A stretch of DNA of 40,050 nt from UBA1189 sp964570685 (GCA_964570685.1 CAZMZC010000029.1:1-40050), one strand, 5' to 3'. Counted from the first letter of the stretch, positions 7,534 through 16,546 are shown. Translations and numbers: made by a program. The notes: generated by a model from the sequence alone, not told the origin.

Positions 7534-8397
7534 TCACAGCGCCAGCCGCTTCGGCGTTGTCCCCGTGTGCTTCTTGAAGAACTGTACGAAGGATGAGGGG
7601 GTGGAGAAGTTGAGCCTGTCGGCAATCTCCTGCACGGTGAGGTCGGTGGTGCGCAGCAGCATGGCAGCTTCGATGAGCAGCGCCTCGTGTATCCAGTCCA
7701 GGATGGGCCGTCCCGTGATGCGCTTGATGGCCGTGGAGAGGTATTTGGGTGTGAGGCTCAGACGGTCGGCATAGTAGTGCACGGTGTGCTCCTCGCGGAA
7801 GTGCAGTGCCAGCAGGCGGAAGAAGCGGTCGCTGAGGCTCTCGTGGCGGATGGTCATGTCGGGCTGCAGGTGATAGATGCGCTCATATTCGCCCAGTATC
7901 TCCAGTATGAGGGCGCTGAAGATGGCGCTCACAATTTCGCGCTGGTAGCGCCCCTCCTCGTGCATCTCCTTATGTATGAAGCGATAGTAGCAGTGCAGGT
8001 CGTCGAACTTGGCATCGGTGAGTGTGATCACCGCCTGGTAGCGCGAGTAGCTGAAGAAGTTGGTGTCCACGGGCGAGGGCAGCCGCAGGATATACTCGGG
8101 CAGCAGGGCTATGAGGTTGTTTTCGGTGAGCAGCACCGGCTCTATGTAGTTGATGAGCTGGTTCTCGGAGAGCACGATCACGTTGTTCCCCTCCACCCGA
8201 TACTCCTTGCCGTTGATGACCACGCGCCCACCATTTCCCTTGCATAGGATGATGATGAACCCGCCCTTGAGGAGCAGGTTGGTGGCTTCCTTGTGCGGCA
8301 GGTGCAGGTCGAGGTTGATGAGGAAATCCCTGCCACCACCCTCGGTGATGAGCCGTGCCACGTCGATGTGCTCGATATTGTCGTGAAGTTTCTCCAT
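7534..8397 (-). CDS. AraC-family transcriptional regulator
   Basis: Regulator of 287 residues. The N-terminal part (about 1-180) is a cupin-like sensor region with the beta-rich stretch ATNLLLKGGFIIILCKGNGG. The C-terminal 90 residues hold the double helix-turn-helix of the AraC/XylS family: VHYYADRLSLTPKYLSTAIK, then TVQEIADRLNFSTPSSFVQF and the typical ending KKHTGTTPKRL. The ligand is unknown. It sits between the arg operon and the acyl-ligase operon, all on the minus strand. A -7 match TACATTTG lies at 8439-8446 upstream. Confidence 0.9.
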   Translation of the reverse strand: MEKLHDNIEHIDVARLITEGGGRDFLINLDLHLPHKEATNLLLKGGFIIILCKGNGGRVVINGKEYRVEGNNVIVLSENQLINYIEPVLLTENNLIALLPEYILRLPSPVDTNFFSYSRYQAVITLTDAKFDDLHCYYRFIHKEMHEEGRYQREIVSAIFSALILEILGEYERIYHLQPDMTIRHESLSDRFFRLLALHFREEHTVHYYADRLSLTPKYLSTAIKRITGRPILDWIHEALLIEAAMLLRTTDLTVQEIADRLNFSTPSSFVQFFKKHTGTTPKRLAL

Positions 8398-8719
8398 AGC
8401 AGTGTGTGAAAGCGAAGTTCAGAACAGCTTTCTTGCGACAAATGTACGGATTAGTTCCGAATAATCCGCTGCAATGTGAAATGAAAAGTCCATCCGACAT
8501 GGGAAATGATGGCTTTCTGTATACAAAAAACTAACCAAAAGGCACTGTCGCCCTTTAAGGGGCGAGTGTACTTTTTTGAATTGTTTTAGGTTACGCTCGA
8601 CGGCTCATCGCGCCAAACGCCCGATGAACCAAATAGATATAGAATCACGGCTGTGCATCTGCATAAGCCCCCCTATAGTGTCCATAAATCCACAGAAGGC
8701 CTTCGGAATGCACTCCTGC
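8398..8719. other. Intergenic region with a putative bidirectional terminator and a hairpin
   Basis: About 320 bp without a gene. The AraC gene's probable -7 box (TACATTTG, minus strand, 8439-8446) is at the left; no good -33 box was found. A strong stem-loop at 8543-8568 (CACT, CGCCC / GGGGCG, AGTG) is followed by TTTTTT on the plus strand and TTTTGG on the minus strand, so it can end the acyltransferase operon arriving from the right. A second imperfect hairpin (GGCTCATCG / CGATGAACC) lies near 8601-8630. The remainder shows nothing recognisable. Confidence 0.5.
8543..8577 (-). terminator. Putative terminator of the acyl-ligase operon (bidirectional)
   Basis: CACT-GT-CGCCC, loop, GGGGCG-AGTG forms a stable stem. 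Its T-run is stronger on the plus side, but both neighbouring genes run on the minus strand, so it is assigned to the operon ending at 8720. Confidence 0.45.
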
Positions 8720-9352
8720 TTATTGCTTCCCGTCATCGATGTGTATGAATTCCTCCATCAGCTCTCTCATACGTTGTTGCAGCAGGGTGGTCTGGGCATT
8801 CACATAGTCGGAGTTGAGTCCTGCAGTAGGAGGGTCGAGATGGAACGGTGGAGCCACAAGCAGCTTTGCGCGTGGGCCCAGTATTTTGTGAGGCCCATCA
8901 ATGTATACCATTACGATGGGCACATGGGCCAAGGCTGCCAGCATCACTACTCCTGAATGGAACGGAAGTTGTTCGCGATGCTTGCCGTGTGCCCCTTCGG
9001 GGAAGATGGCTACATTCTCCTTGTCCTCGTGCAGCACGCGCAGTGATTCGTGTACCCACGACAGATCGGTTTTTTGGCGGTCTATAGGGATACATCTTGT
9101 ATGGCGAAGGAAAAAACCGAAGCCGCGCTGCTCGAACCTGTCCTTTGCCGCGAGGTTATGGATGGGGCATCCGCGGAATACAGTATTGACTATCGGTCCA
9201 TCAAGATGACTGGTATGGTTTATCACAAGGAGGGTGGGTTCGTGCAGTTTGTTGGTCTGCTTCTCCGCCTCCAAGAAGTAGGGCTTGGGACGCAGGAGCA
9301 GGCGTACAAGTGCCGAGGTGACCTTTTCTACAGCAATCGTTCCTATGTTCAT
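8720..9352 (-). CDS. 1-acyl-glycerol-3-phosphate-type acyltransferase (PlsC fold)
   Basis: Acyltransferase of 210 residues. The catalytic HX4D box is NHTSHLD (His46, Asp51). The second box, usually EGTR, reads FPEGAHG (117-123), so the common Arg of motif III is replaced. The sequence PIVMVYIDGP near residue 147 fits motif IV. Members transfer acyl chains from ACP or CoA onto glycerol-phosphate or other lipid acceptors at the inner membrane. The gene starts inside the stop of the ACP gene (ATGA overlap, 9349-9352), so it probably uses that ACP as donor. The acceptor is unknown. The altered motif III and dedicated ACP suggest a specialised lipid rather than bulk phospholipid synthesis. Confidence 0.85.
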   Translation of the reverse strand: MNIGTIAVEKVTSALVRLLLRPKPYFLEAEKQTNKLHEPTLLVINHTSHLDGPIVNTVFRGCPIHNLAAKDRFEQRGFGFFLRHTRCIPIDRQKTDLSWVHESLRVLHEDKENVAIFPEGAHGKHREQLPFHSGVVMLAALAHVPIVMVYIDGPHKILGPRAKLLVAPPFHLDPPTAGLNSDYVNAQTTLLQQRMRELMEEFIHIDDGKQ

Positions 9353-9588
9353 GCTGCGCGTGTTTCTATATATTCGATAACCTCGCCTACGGTTGCAAAC
9401 TTCTGTGCAGCATCAAATTTGAACGAGAAATCTTTTTCGATGGCGAAGCTCATGAGCAATATGGTCAGTGAGTCCAACCCCAAGTCCTCCACCAATCGGG
9501 TGTCGGGCGTAATCGCATCGGCGTCTATCTTCGGACTTATCTGTTTGAAGATTTCCTTGAGTTTGTCGAGGATGTTGTCTTGTGTCAT
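9349..9588 (-). CDS. Acyl carrier protein (accessory)
   Basis: Acidic protein of 79 residues with the phosphopantetheine site DLGLDSLTIL (Ser40) in the right place for an ACP. The preceding RLVEDLGLDS and following IEKDFSFKFD match the family. It is 12 bp after the ligase and overlaps the acyltransferase by 4 bp, so it is most likely the carrier linking the two enzymes, not the fatty-acid-synthase ACP, which normally sits beside fabF. Confidence 0.9.
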   Translation of the reverse strand: MTQDNILDKLKEIFKQISPKIDADAITPDTRLVEDLGLDSLTILLMSFAIEKDFSFKFDAAQKFATVGEVIEYIETRAA

Positions 9589-9600
9589 TTTTTGTAGATG

Positions 9601-11076
9601 TTAGTTGCGTGATACTTTAAGTGTTCCTGTGCGCTTGAAGTCCTCTTTTCGGACAGTCAGCTTGGCTATTCTGTGGGTCGAGGGCTGTGTGGCGTTCACT
9701 TCTGCCAGCAGGTTGCTGAAATAGTTCTCCACCTCTTGCCACGGCATGTCGGCAAACTCCTCCATGCGAGGGAGTATCTCGATGGCAATGACACCGTCAT
9801 CCTCCTTCACGAGGCAGTCGCGCACCTTGTCACACATGTAGAAGGGCTCTTCCAGACTCTCGGGACTGACGTTCTCGCCGTTGGAGAGGATGATGAGGTT
9901 CTTGATGCGGCCTACGATATACATATACCCTTCGTCATCAAAGCGTACGAGGTCACCCGTCTTGAGCCAGCCGTCTTCCGTCAGTGTCTCGGCAGTCAGT
10001 TCTGGCTCGCCGTAATAGCCGAGGAATACGTTGTCGCCGCGCATCCATAGCTCGCCGTCAACGACCTTGACTTCCTGGCCCGGGTAAATCTTGCCTACCG
10101 AGGTGGGCTTCTCCTTAACGTCGACGTTGCCCGAGGTGAGATTACCGCCTTCGGTCATTCCGTAGCCTGCAAACAGGCTGATGCCGATGGAGTCAAACTC
10201 TCTGATCAGCTTGGGTGGTACGTTGGCTGCGCCGGCAATGATATAGCGGAGCTGTCCGCCAAGGAATCCATTGCCATACATTTTTACCAGTCCCATGAGA
10301 ATCTCGCAGATACCGGGTACTGCAACGAGGCAGGTGGGGGCGATGGCCGTGAACTTGCCCAGTGTCTCTTTCACATTGGCTCCCGACACCCATAGCGAAC
10401 CGGTGTAGAGTGCCGACATCGTACCTCTGATGAGGCCGAATACATGGCTCAGCGGAAGCACATTGGCATATCGGTGACAGGCCAGTTGCTTTCCCGGACC
10501 ATAGCATCCGTTGAGCGAACCGCGCATAATGGCTCTATGGGGTAGGATAGCTCCCTTGGGGGCTCCTGTCGTACCACCTGTGAAGAATATTGCGGCCGGA
10601 TCGTTCTGGTCTACTGCTACCACCGGTGCGGTATCATCGCCCAATGCTGCAATCTCCAGTGTTCTGCAAGGTGCAAGCTCTGCAGTCTCGCTGAAAGTCG
10701 CTCCGTAGGCCAGTGCCTTCACGTTGAACCTCAGACAGATGCCAATTACGGCCTGTTCGGGTAATCCCGATGGTAGGTTGATGGCTACGTAACCAGCCGA
10801 GGTCACTGCCAGAAACATCTCTACCGCCTCCGGGGTGGCATTGTCGAGTATGGCTACTTTGTCTCCCCGCTCCAGTCCGAGCGAGTTCAGCAATGCCCTC
10901 TTGTGGGCAATGTCGCTACACATCTTGGCGTAGGTGTACACATTCACCGTGTCGGAGAGTGCCGGAAGGTCGTGCCACTTCTGCTCTATCCTGGTGACGA
11001 ACTCCGGGATGGTGGGGATAAACTCCAATTGTGCCAGCTCCTCGGTTGGCAGCATGTCTTCAAAATATCTGTCCAT
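9601..11076 (-). CDS. AMP-dependent acyl-CoA/acyl-ACP ligase
   Basis: Adenylate-forming enzyme of 491 residues. The ATP loop is FFTGGTTGAPKG (164-175), the A5 motif is GYGMTEGG, A7 is TGDLVRFDDEGYMYIVGR, and the C-terminal catalytic lysine is in RTGTLKVSRN. It activates a carboxylic acid as acyl-AMP and passes it to a thiol. With an ACP gene 12 bp downstream, the acceptor is probably that ACP, making this an acyl-ACP synthetase. It heads a three-gene operon. A -7 match TACTTTTG (minus strand, 11107-11114) lies 31 bp upstream of the start without a clear -33 box. The acid activated is unknown. Confidence 0.88.
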   Translation of the reverse strand: MDRYFEDMLPTEELAQLEFIPTIPEFVTRIEQKWHDLPALSDTVNVYTYAKMCSDIAHKRALLNSLGLERGDKVAILDNATPEAVEMFLAVTSAGYVAINLPSGLPEQAVIGICLRFNVKALAYGATFSETAELAPCRTLEIAALGDDTAPVVAVDQNDPAAIFFTGGTTGAPKGAILPHRAIMRGSLNGCYGPGKQLACHRYANVLPLSHVFGLIRGTMSALYTGSLWVSGANVKETLGKFTAIAPTCLVAVPGICEILMGLVKMYGNGFLGGQLRYIIAGAANVPPKLIREFDSIGISLFAGYGMTEGGNLTSGNVDVKEKPTSVGKIYPGQEVKVVDGELWMRGDNVFLGYYGEPELTAETLTEDGWLKTGDLVRFDDEGYMYIVGRIKNLIILSNGENVSPESLEEPFYMCDKVRDCLVKEDDGVIAIEILPRMEEFADMPWQEVENYFSNLLAEVNATQPSTHRIAKLTVRKEDFKRTGTLKVSRN

Positions 11077-11324
11077 AGTTTATGCTTGATAATATATTTG
11101 TCGATGCAAAAGTACAATAATGACAAGGTATGTGGATTATCAATATTGATACAGGAGTGTCTTAATCCGAAACACCAGTATGAAATACTGTTTTTTATAC
11201 TGTTTTTCCACGCATCATCAATTACTTGAGAGCAGAAGTAGAGCAGTTGAGAAAGAGATTGCAATCCTTCGAAGAGGGAAATCGGGAATAATCGGTAGGG
11301 AGGTAGCTTGCCGTTTACTAGGTT

Positions 11325-11360
11325 GTCCGGATTGTCTGGAGAATCTGGAATGTCCGGAAA
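11325..11360. repeat. Four tandem 9-bp units
   Basis: The units are GTCCGGATT, GTCTGGAGA, ATCTGGAAT and GTCCGGAAA, sharing the core TC(C/T)GGA at a strict 9-bp period. The same period and a comparable core (CTCCGAG/CTCAGAG) appear inside the Ca2+ ATPase gene at 14874-14918. Confidence 0.8.
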
Positions 11361-11447
11361 TCTTGCAAAGCATTTCTTGCAATCAGCAGTGCGATTTTTC
11401 CAGAACGCACCGCTTGTTTCCCCGTTTATACGAACCGATTTCTTAAA

Positions 11448-11531
11448 TCATAAGCTTTGATTTATTATTCAGTGCCTTTGATTTAATATTCATAAGCTTT
11501 GAATAGTAAATCTGTGCTTGTGATTTAGTTT
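11448..11531. repeat. Four tandem 21-bp units
   Basis: Units start at 11448, 11469, 11490 and 11511. All begin TC(A/T) and have (G/T)TGA at about the twelfth position. Units 1 and 3 share TCATAAGCTTTGA; units 2 and 4 share TC(A/T)GTGC, giving an alternating pattern. AAGCTT is palindromic. No adjacent cas or other array-associated gene was seen. Confidence 0.8.
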
Positions 11532-11742
11532 TTCGACGGATATTTTGCAACTTTATGAACGCTGCAAAAGAAGAAATCTGACCTGCCATCTTAATTAAAC
11601 GTGAGTTCCGCAAAGCATGGTCTATAGAGAATAAATAGATTGTAATCTCTAAAAAAATCACCAAAAGCGAAGTTTGCGACATTTATCCGTCTATAAATGT
11701 AATGAATTGCTCCCGTAGAGGCGATACTTTTGCACACGGTTT

Positions 11743-13149
11743 ATGAATCATCAAGAATCTGCCGCATACATGCCTGTGAAGCACAAGAGACGGACAACGA
11801 AAAGATATCGTACGATGGCGCTTATATTCATCATATTATGTGTGTTGCTTTACCTTGTGTTCGGGGTGAGCCTCAAGAACAACTGGAGATACAAGCGCAG
11901 ACACGCGGAGGCTGCGGCCAGCCTGGCCACACCTCACGTGAAGGAGCTGTTGTGCCGCGAGGTGGATACCAGCGGTGTGCATCCGCGCTTCGTTCCCTTG
12001 GTCAAGAGGCTTTCCCTGAACACGAACAACCTCACGGCCGGCAATGCGGTGAACATCATCGTTGACGGACGGGAGAAGCAGCGGATGCTGATGGAGGACC
12101 TGCGCAGGGCCAAGGAGTATATACACATGGAGTATTTCCACTTTGGCGTGGATGAGGGCAGCCGCAGCATCAAGCAGCTGCTCGAAGAAAAAGCCGAGGA
12201 GGGGGTGAAGGTGCGTTTCCTGAACGAGAACATAGCCAACATCCCCATCCCCGACGCCTATTACCGCAGCATGCGGCGACATGGGGTGGAGGTGTGCAAC
12301 TTCACTCCCTATAGGCACAACCTGATAAGTTTCTTCACGCTGCTCAACTATCGCGACCATCGTAAGACGGTGGTCATCGACGGCAACGTGGCCTACACGG
12401 GCGGCATGAACATCAACGACAACTACTTCTGCCGCTGGCGCGATACGCACATGCGCCTCACGGGCGATGCCGTGGACATGCTGCAAGCCACCTTCCTTGA
12501 CACGTGGCTCAGTTCGGGTGGAAAACTCGATAAGCCCATCGACCATTACTTTGCCCATGAGAAACAGGCCAATCCCATAGCATCGGCCTACGCCTTCGAG
12601 GATAAGTGGGTACAGATAGTGCCCGATGACCCGTCGTCGGACATGCGGACGGCACAGATGGCCTACGAGTGGGTGTTTGATCATGCACAGGACTACGTGT
12701 ATATACAGACTCCATATTTCGCTCCGCCCAAGCATCTCCTCGATGCCATGAAGGGGGCGGCGAGGCGTGGCGTGGACGTGGTGCTGATGCTGCCCGAGAA
12801 GACCGACCATCCGCTGCTGCGTTACACCAACCGGGCCTACTACGAGGAGTGCCTGGAGGCGGGCATACGCATCGTGCTGCGAGGGGGCGAGTTTATCCAT
12901 AGCAAGACCTTCGTGTGCGACGACTACCTGTCGCAGATAGGCACCTCGAACATGGACATGCGCAGCCTGGAGCTGAGCTATGAGCTCAATGCCTTCATCT
13001 ACGACCGAGAGACGGCATTGAACTGTAAGCAGATTTTCCTCGATGATCTGGACATCTGCCATGAACTCTCATTGCAGGCATGGAGGGAGCGGCCTCGATG
13101 GCAAAGACCCATTGAGCAGCTTTTCAGGTGCTTTGCGCCGGTTTTATAG
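11743..13149 (+). CDS. Phospholipase-D-type cardiolipin synthase
   Basis: Membrane enzyme of the PLD superfamily, up to 468 residues, with one N-terminal transmembrane segment (about 24-42, MALIFIILCVLLYLVFGV) and two HKD catalytic motifs: HRKTVVID (about 206-213) followed by GGMNIND, and HSKTFVCD (386-393) followed by GTSNMD. It joins two phosphatidylglycerols, or phosphatidylglycerol and phosphatidylethanolamine, to form cardiolipin. The start could be 11743 or ATG 11770 (MPVKHKRR). The -7 box TACTTTTG at 11725-11732 would put initiation near 11738, favouring 11770. An Mn exporter follows 35 bp downstream, probably in the same transcript. Confidence 0.9.
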   Translation: MNHQESAAYMPVKHKRRTTKRYRTMALIFIILCVLLYLVFGVSLKNNWRYKRRHAEAAASLATPHVKELLCREVDTSGVHPRFVPLVKRLSLNTNNLTAGNAVNIIVDGREKQRMLMEDLRRAKEYIHMEYFHFGVDEGSRSIKQLLEEKAEEGVKVRFLNENIANIPIPDAYYRSMRRHGVEVCNFTPYRHNLISFFTLLNYRDHRKTVVIDGNVAYTGGMNINDNYFCRWRDTHMRLTGDAVDMLQATFLDTWLSSGGKLDKPIDHYFAHEKQANPIASAYAFEDKWVQIVPDDPSSDMRTAQMAYEWVFDHAQDYVYIQTPYFAPPKHLLDAMKGAARRGVDVVLMLPEKTDHPLLRYTNRAYYEECLEAGIRIVLRGGEFIHSKTFVCDDYLSQIGTSNMDMRSLELSYELNAFIYDRETALNCKQIFLDDLDICHELSLQAWRERPRWQRPIEQLFRCFAPVL

Positions 13150-13184
13150 AGATAATAATAACCTATATACAAAAACACAACACT

Positions 13185-13745
13185 ATGAGCATTCAATACC
13201 TTCTTATGCTGGCCGTAGGCGATGCCATGGATGCCTTTGCGGTATCGATGGCCAAGGGCACTGTCACACGCAATCCACGTCCGCAGCATTACCTAAGTGT
13301 AGCCCTGTGGTTTGGCGGATTCCAAGCCTTGATGACCCTGTTGGGATACTTTGTCGGAGCACGCTTTGCTCCCTTGGTGGAGCGGTACGATCATTGGATA
13401 TCGTTTGCACTGCTTTCCATACTGGGAATTATGATGATATGGGAGGCTTTTGGGGTAGAGAAGCCTGAGAACGTGAAGCCCGACTTCTCTGTAAAGACGA
13501 TGCTTCCGCTGGCCCTGGCTACAAGTATCGACGCTATGGCCGTAGGCGTGTCGCTGGCCTTTCAAGGGGCCGATGTTTGGCTGGCAACGCTGTTGGTAGG
13601 ATTGGTCACAATGCTGTTTTCGGCCGTTGGACTCAAGGTGGGAAGCCTCTTCGGCAACCACTACAAACTGGTGGCCGAGCTGGTGGGCGGACTGATACTG
13701 CTCTTCATCGGCATTGACATCCTCGTCACCCACCTGAGCGCATAA
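13185..13745 (+). CDS. mntP: MntP-like manganese efflux pump
   Basis: Integral membrane protein of 186 residues made of two related halves with three helices each. The repeated acidic motifs are GDAMDAFAVSMAKG near residue 10 and ATSIDAMAVGVSLAF near 108, typical of MntP (YebN), which exports Mn2+. The ATG at 13185 is chosen because upstream in-frame residues are only translated spacer. It lies 35 bp after the PLD gene and 66 bp before the Ca2+ ATPase. No Mn-sensing (yybP-ykoY) riboswitch is visible. Confidence 0.9.
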   Translation: MSIQYLLMLAVGDAMDAFAVSMAKGTVTRNPRPQHYLSVALWFGGFQALMTLLGYFVGARFAPLVERYDHWISFALLSILGIMMIWEAFGVEKPENVKPDFSVKTMLPLALATSIDAMAVGVSLAFQGADVWLATLLVGLVTMLFSAVGLKVGSLFGNHYKLVAELVGGLILLFIGIDILVTHLSA

Positions 13746-13811
13746 AATGCGTGGAGGTATGCGAGACAAAGAGAGCTAATAATTGTTATATAACCAAAAA
13801 CCAAGAAACTG

Positions 13812-16520
13812 ATGGAAAAGAAGAACTACTACAACCTGCCCTACAAGGCTGTGAAGGAGCTGTTGCATACCGACACCGTGCAGGGACTCACCGAGCACGA
13901 GGCGATGGAGCGCCTCAGGGAGTATGGCTACAACGAGTTTAAGCGACGCGAGCACACGACGCTGTGGCAGAAGTTCGTGGCGCAGTTCAAGAGCTTCATG
14001 ATTATCGTGCTGCTCATCGCGGCGGCCATCTCGGGCGTCACGGGATATATGAATGGCGAGGGCATGACCGACGCGCTCATCATCCTGGTCATCCTCGTGG
14101 CCAATGCCATCATCGGCATGGTGCAGGAGTCGAAGGCGGAGAAGTCGCTCGATGCCCTGGAGCGCATGGCCGCACCGCGCTGCAAGGTGGTGCGCGATGG
14201 GGAGCGCCGCATCATAGAGTCGCGCGAGCTGGTGCCGGGCGACATCGTGGAGATAGAGACGGGCGACAGCATCCCTGCCGACCTGCGCCTCACCGAGGCC
14301 ATCAACCTGAAGGTGCAGGAGGCTGCGCTGACGGGAGAGTCGGTGCCCGTGGAGAAGAGCACCGAGTCCATCGAGGGCGAGGCCTCCATAGGCGACAGGG
14401 TGAACATGGCATTTGCCTCGTGCAGCGTCACCTACGGCCGTGGACGCGGCATCGTGGTGGCTACGGGGGCCGACTCCGAGATGGGCAAGATAGCCGCCAT
14501 GATAGAGTCGGTGCCCGAGATGAAGACGCCCATGCAGGTGCGCCTCGACCAGCTGGGCCGTGTGCTGGCCATCGTGAGCCTCGTGGTGTGTGCCGTCATC
14601 TTCATCATCGGCCTCTGCTATGGACGCCCGCTGATGGAGATGTTCATGACGGCCGTGAGCCTTGCCGTGGCTGCCATCCCCGAGGGACTGCCTGCCGTGT
14701 CTACCATCGTGCTCGCCCTCGGTGTGCAGAAGTTGGCCAAGCAGAACGCCATCGTGCGCAACCTACCTTCTGTGGAGACACTGGGTAGCACCACGGTCAT
14801 CTGCTCGGACAAGACGGGCACGCTGACACAGAATAGGATGACGGTGGTGGAGACCGTGAGAGGGGCATCCAATTCCTCAGAGCTCTCAGAGAACTCCGAG
14901 TACTCAGAGAACTCCGATACCCCCAAGAGCCCTCATCAACTTATCCCCATCGCCGTGCTCTGCAACGATGCCGTCATCAGCCGCGAGGATGATAGCGTGA
15001 CCACCATCGGCGACCCCACGGAGACGGCGCTCGTAGACCTCGGCCTGAGGTTCGGCATTGACAAAGATGCGCTGCTGGCCGAGATGCCGCGCGTGGCCGA
15101 GGTACCCTTCGACTCGGAGCGCAAGCGTATGGCTACCATTCACCGCACCGCCTCGGGGCGTTACCTCGTGGCCGTCAAGGGCGGAGTCGACGAGGTACTG
15201 GAGTGCTGCACGACAATCAATGTCGATGACAATGCGCAGCCCTCACGCAAGACCTCATCTATACTCTCGTTCACGGTGAGGAACATCACCGGTGACGACA
15301 TCCACCGCATATTTGAGAAGAACGAGGAGATGGCCTCCAAGGCACTGCGCGTGCTGGCCATCGCCTATAAATATATGGATGAGCTGCCCAGCGACATCAG
15401 TGCCGTGAGCATCGAAAAGGACCTTACCTTCGTGGGCATGGTGGGCATGATAGACCCGCCACGCGAGGAGGCACGCCTTGCCGTCGCGCAGTGCCGCCGT
15501 GCAGGCATCAAGCCCGTGATGATTACGGGCGACCACAAGCTCACCGCCTCGGCCATTGCCGAGAGCTTAGGCATTATGACCAGTGGCGACCGCGTGCTCA
15601 CTGGCAGTGAGGTGGAGGCGATGAGCGACGAGGAACTGCGCGACATCTGCGGCAGCGTGGCCGTCTTTGCCCGCGTGGCCCCCGAGCACAAGGTGCGCAT
15701 CGTGAAGGCCTTCCAGCAGCGTGGCAATGTGGTGGCCATGACGGGCGACGGAGTGAACGACGCGCCAGCCCTCAAGCTTGCCGACATAGGCGTGGCCATG
15801 GGCATCACCGGCACCGACGTGGCCAAAGAGGCTGCCGATGTGGTGCTGGCCGATGACAACTTTGCCACCATCGTGACCTCCGTGCGTGAGGGTCGCCGCA
15901 TCTTCGACAACCTGATGAAGTCAATCCAGTTCATGGTGTCGACCAACCTGGGCGAAATCGTGCTGCTGCTCGTGACCGTGCTGCTCAACTTCGACATGCC
16001 GCTGCTGCCCATACAGCTGCTCTTCATCAACCTCGTGGGCGACAGTCTGCCCTCGCTGGCCCTCAGCGTAGACCATGCCGCCAAGGATATTATGGAGCGT
16101 CCGCCCGTGACACCCCGTCAAGGCATCTTCACCCGTGCGTTCACCACGAAGGTCGTGCTGCAGTCGCTCATCATCGGCGCAGCCTCGCTGGGTGCCTATA
16201 TGATAGGCTTGGAACACTCCATCGAGACCGCCCGCACCATGACCTTTGCTGTGATGATCTTCTCGCAGTTCACGATAATCTTCAGCATCCGCGCCGGCCG
16301 TCAGTGGTTCACCCACCGCTTCTTCACCAACCGCTGGCTATGGCTCACCATCGCATTGGTCACCACGCTGACGCTCCTCGTGATGCTCGTCCCCGCCATG
16401 CAGGCACTCTTCAAGATTACCGCCCTCAGCGCCCCACAGTGGGGAATGGTCATCGGCCTCTCCGTGGGCGTGCTCCTCGTGAGCGAACTGCTGAAGCTGC
16501 TGACAAGGAGAGTAAAGTGA
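13812..16520 (+). CDS. P-type Ca2+-transporting ATPase
   Basis: P2-type cation ATPase of 902 residues, full length. The N-terminal cation-ATPase domain is followed by the A-domain loop LTGESVPVEKS, the M4 ion-site motif PEGLP (290-294), the phosphorylation site SDKTGTLTQNRM (Asp333), the nucleotide domain, and the hinge GDGVNDAPALKLADIG near residue 645. A C-terminal block of helices begins near 695. The profile fits PMCA/SERCA-like bacterial Ca2+ exporters. An odd Ser-Glu-rich insert (about 352-372, SSELSENSEYSENSD), encoded by five 9-bp units, follows the phosphorylation site. It probably shares a transcript with mntP and ends at a strong terminator (16547-16576). Confidence 0.93.
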   Translation: MEKKNYYNLPYKAVKELLHTDTVQGLTEHEAMERLREYGYNEFKRREHTTLWQKFVAQFKSFMIIVLLIAAAISGVTGYMNGEGMTDALIILVILVANAIIGMVQESKAEKSLDALERMAAPRCKVVRDGERRIIESRELVPGDIVEIETGDSIPADLRLTEAINLKVQEAALTGESVPVEKSTESIEGEASIGDRVNMAFASCSVTYGRGRGIVVATGADSEMGKIAAMIESVPEMKTPMQVRLDQLGRVLAIVSLVVCAVIFIIGLCYGRPLMEMFMTAVSLAVAAIPEGLPAVSTIVLALGVQKLAKQNAIVRNLPSVETLGSTTVICSDKTGTLTQNRMTVVETVRGASNSSELSENSEYSENSDTPKSPHQLIPIAVLCNDAVISREDDSVTTIGDPTETALVDLGLRFGIDKDALLAEMPRVAEVPFDSERKRMATIHRTASGRYLVAVKGGVDEVLECCTTINVDDNAQPSRKTSSILSFTVRNITGDDIHRIFEKNEEMASKALRVLAIAYKYMDELPSDISAVSIEKDLTFVGMVGMIDPPREEARLAVAQCRRAGIKPVMITGDHKLTASAIAESLGIMTSGDRVLTGSEVEAMSDEELRDICGSVAVFARVAPEHKVRIVKAFQQRGNVVAMTGDGVNDAPALKLADIGVAMGITGTDVAKEAADVVLADDNFATIVTSVREGRRIFDNLMKSIQFMVSTNLGEIVLLLVTVLLNFDMPLLPIQLLFINLVGDSLPSLALSVDHAAKDIMERPPVTPRQGIFTRAFTTKVVLQSLIIGAASLGAYMIGLEHSIETARTMTFAVMIFSQFTIIFSIRAGRQWFTHRFFTNRWLWLTIALVTTLTLLVMLVPAMQALFKITALSAPQWGMVIGLSVGVLLVSELLKLLTRRVK
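14874..14918 (+). repeat. In-frame array of five 9-bp units inside the Ca2+ ATPase gene
   Basis: The units are TCCTCAGAG, CTCTCAGAG, AACTCCGAG, TACTCAGAG and AACTCCGAT. They encode a run of Ser-Glu-X triplets just after the phosphorylation loop. Because 9 bp is three codons, copy-number change would keep the frame. Confidence 0.85.
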
Positions 16521-16546
16521 TTATCCGTGAATGCTATACTACGCAC

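Larger units (their letters stand above)
11077..11742. other. Large intergenic region between divergent operons, with two tandem-repeat arrays
   Basis: About 665 bp without a convincing gene. It holds outward -7 boxes for the acyl-ligase operon (11107-11114, minus) and the PLD gene (11725-11732, plus). A 9-bp-period array lies at 11325-11360 and a 21-bp-period array at 11448-11531. An open frame at 11443-11682 (minus) is mostly translated repeat and is not called a gene. The rest is AT-rich without recognised features. Confidence 0.7.

Noticed and set aside
11443..11682. Minus-strand open frame of 79 codons in the large intergenic region
   Set aside because: Half of it (SKLMNIKSKALNNKSKLMI) is the translation of the 21-bp repeat array.
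11836..13062. Minus-strand open frame of 408 codons inside the cardiolipin synthase gene
   Set aside because: The plus-strand gene has both HKD motifs. The antisense frame shows only codon-bias shadow composition.
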